Shown: positions 31,259 through 38,289 of the stretch, piece by piece
Layout of the letters: each line of letters starts with the position of its first letter
How positions within the stretch are numbered: the first letter of the stretch is position 1
From: Acidimicrobiaceae bacterium
Lineage (GTDB): Bacteria; Actinomycetota; Acidimicrobiia; Acidimicrobiales; Aldehydirespiratoraceae
Reading direction: 5' to 3'
Length of the DNA stretch: 38,289 nt
Assembly: GCA_009845995.1 (NCBI GenBank)
Contig: VXYK01000065.1
Span: forward strand, 1 to 38,289
Notes under the pieces: generated by a model
The model's database searches: none
Told to the model about the DNA's origin: nothing
The model's input: only the letters and a program-made list of their open reading frames with translations
Position numbers and translations under genes: made by a program

Positions 31259-31308
31259 GTATGACAACCCACCGCACAAACGGGGTCGTGTCAAGCTCGT
31301 GGCCCGAT

Positions 31309-34300
31309 TCAGCTGCAAGTGTGTTTGTTGTAGCGGTTCAGGAACGCCTGGATCTGGCGGTGTGTGAGGGTAGCGTCGGGATTGAAGGATGTGGGCGAAG
31401 CGCCGTTGGTTATCTTGCGGTAAGCCGCCCATGAGACCGCTGGGTCGTAAATCTCATCAACGTCGTCGAACGAATGCGGGGGGACTCCAGCTTTGGGCTG
31501 GCCTGCCAGACGCCACAAGATCGTGACCAGCTGTGCCCGGGTCAACAGAGTATCGGGGCTGAAGGTGCTGTCGCTGGTACCAGCGGCGAGACCTCTGTAG
31601 GTTGCCCAAGAGACGGCTGTGTCGTAAATCTCATCGACGTCGTCGAAGGAGTGAGCCGGTATGTCGAAGGGCTGGTTGGCCATGTCCCAGGCGCGGAACA
31701 AACCTTGGGCGCGTGACACTGCAGCATAAGGGTCAACAGCATCAACGGCTACCTGGATTGTAACCTCGGGTAGCGCGCCGTAGCCAGGATCCGCCGAGGA
31801 CACACTGTGGGTTACCGACGCCTCCAGATCGGGGGTGACGGGTTTGAAGTAACGCCACAAGAACGTGACCACGTGCGCTCTGCTCAGCAACATGTCAGGG
31901 CTGAAAGTCACTGGTGACGTACCGGTGGTGATACCGATGTGCGCGGCCCAGGAGACCGCGTCCTGTTGCCAAGGCTTGACGACATCGCTGAAACCATGTG
32001 CAGGAGCTGACGGCCTTCCTGCCAAACGCCATAGGAAAGCGACGAGTTCGGCCCGGGTCAGCACCCCGTCGGGACTGAAGTTGCTGTCGCTGGTGCCGGT
32101 GGAGATGCCCGCGTCAAACATCCAAGACACCGCTGCGTTGGCTTCGTCGGCACGAACGTCGGCGAAAGAATGCGGCGGGGCGTCTGGACGGCCGGCGGCG
32201 TTCCAAAGGTATATCGCCGCGTCGGCGCGGGTGACAGGTGCGTTGGGAGCGAAACAAACACCACCGACACCCATGATGTCGGCGCCTGCCGACCAGCGGA
32301 CCGGCTCGGAAAAATAGTCCCACTCCGCAACGTCGAAATACCCCCCGACAGTAGGCGGTGGCACGGCGGACACAGTCACCTGTTGTGGTTCGTCCCAATC
32401 GTCTTGTTTGAACGTCAGGACTCTCGTAGAGCTCGACTCACCATGCACGGTGAGCACCACACCACCGGACGCCGACGCTGTAACCCGTACTGTGGCTGAG
32501 GGACGTCCGGCGAGCGTCAGCGTGTACGTGTCGGTTGTCGCCGCGTCGGAGACCACGATTGTCGATCCGCCGGTTTGGACAAGCACCAGTCTCCCCGGCA
32601 CAGTGGGTCCGCCCGGGCCGGGGGCAGGATCATCCTCGGCAGGCAGGGTCACCTCTGGCGGTGGCACACCACCGCCACCCGTGTTGGTGATGGGTTCGAT
32701 AGTTGTTGGGGGCAGACCACCACCGCCATCTCCGCTGTCGTTGTCGTTGACAGTGACGGTGTGGGACTGGGGGCTGCCAATTCCGTAGCCGGTGCCGGTC
32801 AAAATCGTGACGCTGACCGAACCGTCGTCCTCGTCGGTGCTGTCGTCGTCGGTGGACACCGTTACCGTCACGGTGGTCGACCCGCCGGTGAGGCTGACCG
32901 TTTTGGTGCCGCGGTTCGCCAAGGTCACATAGCTGCCCGACTGGGTGACGTGGTAGCGAACCGTGAGAGTGCTCGTCGGGGCTTCTGACGCGGTGATTCT
33001 GAACGACGCGTCCTGACCTTCCACAATAGGACTCGTGACTCTAGAAATGGTCAAATCCGGCTCCGCGCCCGGATCGTCGTCGTCATTGACATTCACGGTC
33101 GCGCCGGCTGCGGTGGAACTGACGGTGTAGCCGGTGCCGGCACTGATGGTGACCGTGACGGTGCCGTCCGTCTCGTCGGTGCTGTCGCCGATGGTGGGCA
33201 CCGTGATCGTCGCGGTGCCGCTCGACAGGTCCAGCGACGCGCTCTGGCTGCCGGTGTTGGTCCCCGACACGTAGTCGCCGGTCTGTGCAACGCTGTAGCT
33301 CACCGTCAACGACCCCGACGCCACTGGGCTCGCGGTAACTGTGAACGACGCTGCCGTACCCTCGGTGACCTGCGCGCCTGGCGCGATGGACAGCTCAGGA
33401 TCACCGCTAACCGTCGTACCGGTATCGGTGATCGTGAACGTCGCAGTCGAGTGTGCTCCCGCGACATAACCCGCTGGCAGCGGCGACCCGATCCCGACGG
33501 TGAACGTGTCGTCGTCTTCGTCGGTGTCCTCGCTGGTTGAGATCGTCACCGACTCACTCAGCGACCCCTTGGCGAACGAAACCGTCGACACCGTGCCCAC
33601 ATCGCCAGCCTCCGCGGTGCCCAAGGTGAGCGTCAAGGGGATGTCCACCGCGGCGGTCGGCTTGGGCCGTACGTGCACGAACACCCGTGCGTCGCTGCCC
33701 TCGTCCACCTCGGCCAGATCGGCCGCTACTGTCAGTTCCGTCGCGCCGTCGTCGTCGAGCACCAGCACCGTCGACGAGGCCGCGCCCGCGTCCACCGTGT
33801 AGCCCGACCCGGCGTTCAGCGTGACCGTCACCGACCCCGACGTCTCATCCGTACTGTCGCCCACGGTGGGCACCTCCAAGCCCAGCCACGCGCCGGTCAT
33901 GTCGGCTGTCTGGGAGCCCAGATTCCCCGACGTTACGAACGCGCCGTTCTGGGTGACCGTGTAGGACACCGACAAAGTCCCCGACACCGACGGCGACGCC
34001 GACACGCTGAAATACGCCGTTGAGCCCTCCGTAGTCACAGAGCCCGGCTCCATCTTCAGCACCGGCAGCGTCCCCCCGCCGTCGTCGTCGTTGACGTTGA
34101 CTGTCGCTGTGGATGAGCTTCCCGGGGCGTAGTCGGCACCTGTGTTGATGGTGATGGTGACTGATCCGTTGGTTTCGTCGGTGCTGTCGTCTTGGGTGGG
34201 CACAGTCACGGTCGCGGTGCCCGAGGTGCCGATTGACACGCTTTTGCTTCCTGTGCCGCCCGAGGTCACATAACTGCCCGACTGGGTGACGGTGTAGGAC

Positions 34301-37300
34301 ACCGTGATCGCGGTTGTTGGCGCGGGTGACGCGGTGAGCGTGAAGCTTGCTGCGGTGCCCTCAGTCACCGGCGATGTTCCCGCTGTGACCGACACCAGCG
34401 GCGTGCCTGAGGCTGCGACCTCGAACATCTGCGACAGCCCATAAAGCGTCAACTGCGTGTCCAGGCCTGCTCGCTGCGCGGCGCCGCCGTCGATCGGGCC
34501 GCCCGGGTCGCCGCCGGGGGTGCCTGTGTTGGCTTGCAGCGAGCTGCCAGTTGGTGTGACGGTGCCTAGATGTGCGGTGGAGTGTTTCACACGGTTGGAT
34601 CCGGTGCCTGTCCAAGGCCGGTTCGTCGACAAGAACGTGACTTGCGAACCCGATTCGTCGCGCAAAGGCGTGTTCTCGTGATCCCACGACCCGTCCCAGA
34701 AATCGTTGTAGTTGTCAGCGGCTTTGGGACCGCCGAGCCAATAGATCGCGCTGGTGGTGTCGCTGCTCGCCGTTGCGGTGTTCGCTGACGCGTCCACAAA
34801 CGGGGTGGACGCTACTGCCCTGAACCCGCTGTTGTAGGACTGAATATCGGTATGGCCTGCCGCCGCGCGGGCCTGCACGAAGGCGTTGTAATCAGCGATA
34901 TCAGCCGAAGAGGCATCGCGTTTGGTAGAGGAGATGAACAACAAGCGGAACCGGTCACCGGCGCTCAACCCTGACGGCACCAAACCCCAGTCCGATGGCA
35001 CCGACACCGCAGCCGGATCGCTGACCGACTCGTCGTCATCGTCGATCAACAACCACGGATTAGCCGGGTTGTTGCCTGTTGCTGCGCTCAACCCGGTCTG
35101 GGTCAACCTCGGAGACCCAGAAGACGAAGACGCCGGGATCGACACCGACACCCGCTCATTAGAACCATCGACGTCGTCGATCGCGGTCACTGTGACATCG
35201 GCTGATGCTGCCGACGGGCCTGTGAACGTCACCGTCGAAGTTGACAACGCAACACCTGTGGGCGACCCCGACAACGCCAACGACAAATCAGTGCCCACAG
35301 TCCCGCCCGCGAACGCCACTGGCACCGCCAAAGACTCACCTGCCGCCAACGCCCGGTTCAACGCCAACCGCAGCGTCGCCGTCGCTGACGAATCACCCTC
35401 AGACGCCAGCCGGTCCGGCACCGACAACGTCACCGTCGTGGCGTCATCATCAGACACCGCCACCGTGCCCGCACCCTCAGTGCCGCTCACCGTATAACCC
35501 GTGCCGTCATCAATCGTGACCGTCACCGACCCCACCGCCTCATCAATTGAGTCGCCCTCCGTCGGTATCGACACCACCACCGACGTCGCGTTCGCCGCCA
35601 ACGTCACCTGCTTCATGCTTAGATTCGCCGCGGTCACAAAACTACCCGACTGGGTGACCGTGTAATCCACAGTCACCGCACTCGCCGACGCCTGCGACGC
35701 ATTGATCGTGAACGACGCAGCCGTGCCCTCGGTAACCGCCGAACCTGCTAGCACCGACAACTCCGGCAGCGTCCCCGTGCCGTCGTCGTCCGCCACATTC
35801 GCGGTCGCTGCGGCTGTTGAGCCCAAGCTGTAGTCGGTCTTGTTGGAAGCAGCGACCAAAGTGACTGTGACTGAGCCGTCGGCGGTCTCGACGTTGTCGC
35901 CCTCGGTGGGAACGGTGATCTTGCGCGACGCGCCGCTGAGGGTGACCGACTTGTTCCCAAGGTTCGCAGAGCTCACATAACCGCCGGTCGCGGTCACCGT
36001 GTAATGCACCGTCACTGCCGCTTGCGGCGAACCCGAGGCGGTGAGCGTGAAGCTCGCGTTCGACCCTTCGGTGACGTCGCCGTCCGAGGCGATCGTGAGC
36101 TGGGGGTCGTTGTCGGAGATGTTCACCTCCGCCGACGACGGGCTGCCGAGCGTGTAGTGCGGGCGGGTGTCCAGGCTCACGCGCACCGAACCGTCGTGCT
36201 CCACCGTCGTGTCGTCGACGGTGGGGACCGTGATCTTCGCGGTACCGCCCGACAGGTCCAGGTTCAGCGTGAACGTCCCCACGTTGCTTGAGTCCACTAG
36301 GCCCAGCAGCTTCGTCGTTGAATAGCGCACCGACAGCGAGCCCGCCGGCGCCGGGTTTGCGGTCACCGTAAAGGACGCATCGGTGCCCTCCACCACGTCA
36401 CCGTCAGAAGCGACCGTAAGTTCTGGAAGACTGGTCGCGTCCGATACCGTCACCGTTGCCGAGGTCGAGGTGGCGTGCTTCGCTGCGCCGCCGTCCATGT
36501 TCGTCGCCGTCAGCGTCCCGAGCGCCACCCCCACCGAGCCGTTCGCTGTGTCGGAGTCCGCGGTCGAGCCGCCAGTGAACGTCACTGCTACTGATGACGC
36601 GGCCGACGCTGAGCCGGTGAAGGTCACCGTCGGCGTCCCCGAGGTCAAGTTCGCGCACGTCACCCCCGTCGGCAGAGGCGACGGGCACGACACTGTGTAG
36701 TTGGTGCCCCGCACCGCGCCCGACTCAGTCAGGGTGAGCGGCACCGCCAATGTCTCTGCGTTCGGTGAATTCAACGGATCTGCGCGCAATGCACGCGATA
36801 GCGACACCGTCACCGTCGTTGACGTGGACGTGTCTCCCTCTGTCACAGTGCCTCCACCAGACAGCGACACCACCGTCGCGTCCTGGTCCAACACTGTGAC
36901 CGTTGAGGTGGACGCGTCGAAGGTACCACCTGACAGCCGATACCCGTCAGGCAGCGTCCCAGGCGCGAACCTGACCCGCTCGCGCAACTCGTCCAAGTTG
37001 TCGTCGGTGATCGACAGCGACGCCGAGCCCATCGACTGTCCCGCAGCGATCGTGATCGACGCGGGCACCGTCCCGTAGTCAGCCGACGAAGCGTCGCCGG
37101 TTTGCGCCGTGCCCGCGTTCACCGTGATCGGCAGCGTCAAACCACCGGCGGGTGCCACGGCACCGCCCTCCAGGTTCGCCTCGTATGTCGCCGAACTGCC
37201 CTCAGCCACGGTTGCACCGCCAGCAGCGAACGCCACGGCCACCCGGTCGTCCTCGAGGACCTCGATGCTGACCGTGTAGCTCGCCCGCTGATGCCGCTGT

Positions 37301-38289
37301 CGGTCGTACGTCACACTGGGGTCCGGCACCTGGATCACGGTGACCGTGTAGGTCGTCTTCGCCGACGCCTTTGAGAGTGACACCTGATTCTCAATGCCAC
37401 CGAGTGCAGTGGAGAACGACGCTAATCTCATGCCTGCGGGCAGATCCGGGTTGACCGTAGCCTTGAAGGTGCTGCTGCCGGGCTTGTTCTGGAGTGTCGG
37501 CGCAGCGATATGCACGGTGTCAGCAGGGTCGCCTACCTTGAACGTCTGGTCCGCGACATTGGCCGACGCGAACGCCATTGCTTCGATCACCGAAATCGGC
37601 ACCGTGTAGGACGCAGTCTGCGCCGTCGGCGAGCTCGAGTCGGTCGCGGTCACGCTGTAGGTCGCCTGCGATTGAGTCGCCGTCGGCGTGCCTGAGATCA
37701 CTCCCGTCGACGTGTCCAAGCTCAGACCCGTCGGCAAAGCTGGCGACACCGCATAGGTCACATCGCCCTCTGCGTTGCGCAGCGTCGGCGGACTGATCGG
37801 TCGGTTCTTGTGCGCGTCGGACTCCAGCGCCTGGCCTTTCGCCAGCTCCACATGGCGCAAGCTGCCCGACGCGAACCTCATTGTCGCCGCCACGACCTCC
37901 ACATCGACCGTGAACGACGCCTTGTACGGATGCAGAATGCTTACACTCCGATACCGGCAATCCAGTTCGAGCTTGTACCTCGTCGTCGCCGCCTCAGCCG
38001 CCGCCGTGCCGCTCAGACCCATGTATCCACCAGTTCGACCTATGTCGAACCCGTTATGGCTTGACTGCGTCGTCTCGACACTGTTCACCACCGTGTATAG
38101 TTGGTGGCCTTTAACGGAGATGCATTCGTTTGGACTCAGGGTCGGCCAAGTGCGGGATGGGACCGATTGCCCGACCTCCAGCGTGATCTTGCCCGAGTGC
38201 GATGGACTGTAGGAAGGCACGCTCTGCGCCGAGGCCCCCTTTACTTTGTTGGGTGGTCTTGGCGTGGCATCGTTGGGGCTGGTTGCTCG
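31309..38289 (-). CDS. Giant SLH-anchored surface protein with Calx-beta repeats (N-terminus beyond window)
   Basis: The ORF is open without a stop from 31309 to the right edge. Within the window it would start at GTG 38220, but 23 more in-frame sense codons follow to 38289, so the real start is outside. Counting from 38220 (2303 residues), residues 140-212 look like a putative-Ig/He_PIG domain (LPTGLSLDTSTGVISGTPTA). About eleven Calx-beta-like repeats cover about 329-1060 and 1276-1825, many with VTEGTAASFT openings and VNVNDDD-type acidic calcium sites at their ends. An unfamiliar domain lies between them. A Pro/Gly linker (1828-1876) and about five SLH motifs (1968-2300) close the protein. 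It is probably exported and held on the cell surface through the SLH region; adhesion or calcium-dependent structure is inferred. Confidence 0.85.
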   Translation of the reverse strand, partial: RATSPNDATPRPPNKVKGASAQSVPSYSPSHSGKITLEVGQSVPSRTWPTLSPNECISVKGHQLYTVVNSVETTQSSHNGFDIGRTGGYMGLSGTAAAEAATTRYKLELDCRYRSVSILHPYKASFTVDVEVVAATMRFASGSLRHVELAKGQALESDAHKNRPISPPTLRNAEGDVTYAVSPALPTGLSLDTSTGVISGTPTATQSQATYSVTATDSSSPTAQTASYTVPISVIEAMAFASANVADQTFKVGDPADTVHIAAPTLQNKPGSSTFKATVNPDLPAGMRLASFSTALGGIENQVSLSKASAKTTYTVTVIQVPDPSVTYDRQRHQRASYTVSIEVLEDDRVAVAFAAGGATVAEGSSATYEANLEGGAVAPAGGLTLPITVNAGTAQTGDASSADYGTVPASITIAAGQSMGSASLSITDDNLDELRERVRFAPGTLPDGYRLSGGTFDASTSTVTVLDQDATVVSLSGGGTVTEGDTSTSTTVTVSLSRALRADPLNSPNAETLAVPLTLTESGAVRGTNYTVSCPSPLPTGVTCANLTSGTPTVTFTGSASAASSVAVTFTGGSTADSDTANGSVGVALGTLTATNMDGGAAKHATSTSATVTVSDATSLPELTVASDGDVVEGTDASFTVTANPAPAGSLSVRYSTTKLLGLVDSSNVGTFTLNLDLSGGTAKITVPTVDDTTVEHDGSVRVSLDTRPHYTLGSPSSAEVNISDNDPQLTIASDGDVTEGSNASFTLTASGSPQAAVTVHYTVTATGGYVSSANLGNKSVTLSGASRKITVPTEGDNVETADGSVTVTLVAASNKTDYSLGSTAAATANVADDDGTGTLPELSVLAGSAVTEGTAASFTINASQASASAVTVDYTVTQSGSFVTAANLSMKQVTLAANATSVVVSIPTEGDSIDEAVGSVTVTIDDGTGYTVSGTEGAGTVAVSDDDATTVTLSVPDRLASEGDSSATATLRLALNRALAAGESLAVPVAFAGGTVGTDLSLALSGSPTGVALSTSTVTFTGPSAASADVTVTAIDDVDGSNERVSVSIPASSSSGSPRLTQTGLSAATGNNPANPWLLIDDDDESVSDPAAVSVPSDWGLVPSGLSAGDRFRLLFISSTKRDASSADIADYNAFVQARAAAGHTDIQSYNSGFRAVASTPFVDASANTATASSDTTSAIYWLGGPKAADNYNDFWDGSWDHENTPLRDESGSQVTFLSTNRPWTGTGSNRVKHSTAHLGTVTPTGSSLQANTGTPGGDPGGPIDGGAAQRAGLDTQLTLYGLSQMFEVAASGTPLVSVTAGTSPVTEGTAASFTLTASPAPTTAITVSYTVTQSGSYVTSGGTGSKSVSIGTSGTATVTVPTQDDSTDETNGSVTITINTGADYAPGSSSTATVNVNDDDGGGTLPVLKMEPGSVTTEGSTAYFSVSASPSVSGTLSVSYTVTQNGAFVTSGNLGSQTADMTGAWLGLEVPTVGDSTDETSGSVTVTLNAGSGYTVDAGAASSTVLVLDDDGATELTVAADLAEVDEGSDARVFVHVRPKPTAAVDIPLTLTLGTAEAGDVGTVSTVSFAKGSLSESVTISTSEDTDEDDDTFTVGIGSPLPAGYVAGAHSTATFTITDTGTTVSGDPELSIAPGAQVTEGTAASFTVTASPVASGSLTVSYSVAQTGDYVSGTNTGSQSASLDLSSGTATITVPTIGDSTDETDGTVTVTISAGTGYTVSSTAAGATVNVNDDDDPGAEPDLTISRVTSPIVEGQDASFRITASEAPTSTLTVRYHVTQSGSYVTLANRGTKTVSLTGGSTTVTVTVSTDDDSTDEDDGSVSVTILTGTGYGIGSPQSHTVTVNDNDSGDGGGGLPPTTIEPITNTGGGGVPPPEVTLPAEDDPAPGPGGPTVPGRLVLVQTGGSTIVVSDAATTDTYTLTLAGRPSATVRVTASASGGVVLTVHGESSSTRVLTFKQDDWDEPQQVTVSAVPPPTVGGYFDVAEWDYFSEPVRWSAGADIMGVGGVCFAPNAPVTRADAAIYLWNAAGRPDAPPHSFADVRADEANAAVSWMFDAGISTGTSDSNFSPDGVLTRAELVAFLWRLAGRPSAPAHGFSDVVKPWQQDAVSWAAHIGITTGTSPVTFSPDMLLSRAHVVTFLWRYFKPVTPDLEASVTHSVSSADPGYGALPEVTIQVAVDAVDPYAAVSRAQGLFRAWDMANQPFDIPAHSFDDVDEIYDTAVSWATYRGLAAGTSDSTFSPDTLLTRAQLVTILWRLAGQPKAGVPPHSFDDVDEIYDPAVSWAAYRKITNGASPTSFNPDATLTHRQIQAFLNRYNKHTCS
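31321..32319 (-). repeat. SLH motif array of the surface protein
   Basis: The DNA encodes residues about 1968-2300 with five SLH units. Shared signatures are HSFxDV, AVSWxxxxGI, TSDSxFSPDxxLTRAxLVxxLWR and RLAGxP. Units four and five are separated from the first three by a 60-residue spacer. They share near-identical DNA around GTCGTAAATCTCATC (31444-31458 and 31621-31635), which indicates a recent internal duplication. Confidence 0.75.
32746..37236 (-). repeat. Calx-beta-like repeat region of the surface protein
   Basis: It codes for residues about 329-1825. Units average 100-110 residues and share TEGxxASFTxTASPxxxxxL openings, a VTQSGSYV-type strand, a TVPTxxDSTDExxGSVTVTI block and a closing acidic VNVNDDD. 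Six units precede and five follow the inserted domain at 34414-35010. The DNA is repetitive and is a possible source of assembly collapse, so the repeat count should be treated with care. Confidence 0.7.
34414..35010 (-). other. Uncharacterised domain inserted in the Calx-beta array
   Basis: It codes for residues about 1071-1269. It begins VPSDWGLVPSGLSAGDRFRL and continues LLFISSTKRDASSADIADYN. Later come IYWLGGPKAADNYNDFWDGS, an RPWTGTGSNRVKHSTAHLGT block and a Gly/Pro-rich end. Its aromatic and polar composition is quite unlike the flanking repeats. I recall similar blocks in surface proteins of marine bacteria, but no named family. Confidence 0.6.

Noticed and set aside
32746..37236. Repetitive DNA considered as a CRISPR or tandem-repeat array
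   Set aside because: The repeats are about 300-330 bp, diverged, and in one reading frame. They encode Calx-beta-like domains, not short direct repeats with unique spacers.

Overview
The window is a GC-rich bacterial segment. A DUF222/13E12-type HNH protein (8560-9711), frequent GTG starts, four-base start/stop overlaps and the overall gene set point to an actinomycete. The SLH-anchored Calx-beta giant protein, the lipid-type catabolic genes (sulfotransferase, ACAD10/11-like dehydrogenase, MaoC, DUF1214) and a recurrent lineage-type domain suggest an Acidimicrobiia-like, possibly marine or host-associated organism. That placement is inference. I see no tRNA, rRNA, CRISPR array, transposase or integrase.

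Left part, 1-13571, looks like a defence/toxin island. It opens with the first 23 codons of a DUF1156-type DNA methylase running off the left edge. Then come a divergent KAP P-loop NTPase, an Abi_C abortive-infection protein, a Fic/Doc-type gene that appears to be one IF2N-Doc-HicA fusion broken by a frameshift, and an unknown helical protein. These are followed by a two-gene ATPase operon whose first member has Arg in place of the P-loop Lys and carries a winged helix, a class II Fic protein, the HNH protein, and a 1201-aa SNF2 helicase with a C-terminal DUF3883/nuclease-like domain. Nested palindromes and direct repeats lie at the starts of the ATPase operon and the Fic gene.

Middle part, 13694-29491, is mostly metabolic. 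It holds a small membrane protein, a NIPSNAP-like protein, a PIN toxin pair, a frameshifted PPOX-family flavin protein, a protein-isoaspartate methyltransferase, a NarL-type regulator, and a LysR regulator with a divergent 43-aa ORF. The run LysR / Cys-rich protein / M24 peptidase / degenerate M24 partner / SDR / DUF1214 reads as one co-oriented set with overlapping stops and starts, interrupted only by the divergent Cys-rich gene. A Doc toxin and ribbon-helix-helix antitoxin with a perfect 13-bp operator follows. Next are a divergent SDR and sulfotransferase whose ATG codons interlock on one CCATGG, then an acyl-CoA dehydrogenase and a MaoC hydratase translationally coupled to it.

Right part, 29517-38289, is all minus strand. 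It contains a probable type II restriction endonuclease overlapping a beta-class (SPPYW) DNA methyltransferase with a perfect palindrome just upstream, and a surface protein of more than 2300 residues. That protein has putative-Ig, about eleven Calx-beta-like repeats, one uncharacterised inserted domain and about five SLH motifs; its N-terminus lies beyond the right edge.

The strongest candidates for something undescribed are the ATPase pair with a substituted P-loop and its palindrome, the IF2N-Doc-HicA fusion, the M24 peptidase/pseudopeptidase pair, and the leaderless-looking 43-aa gene facing the LysR regulator.
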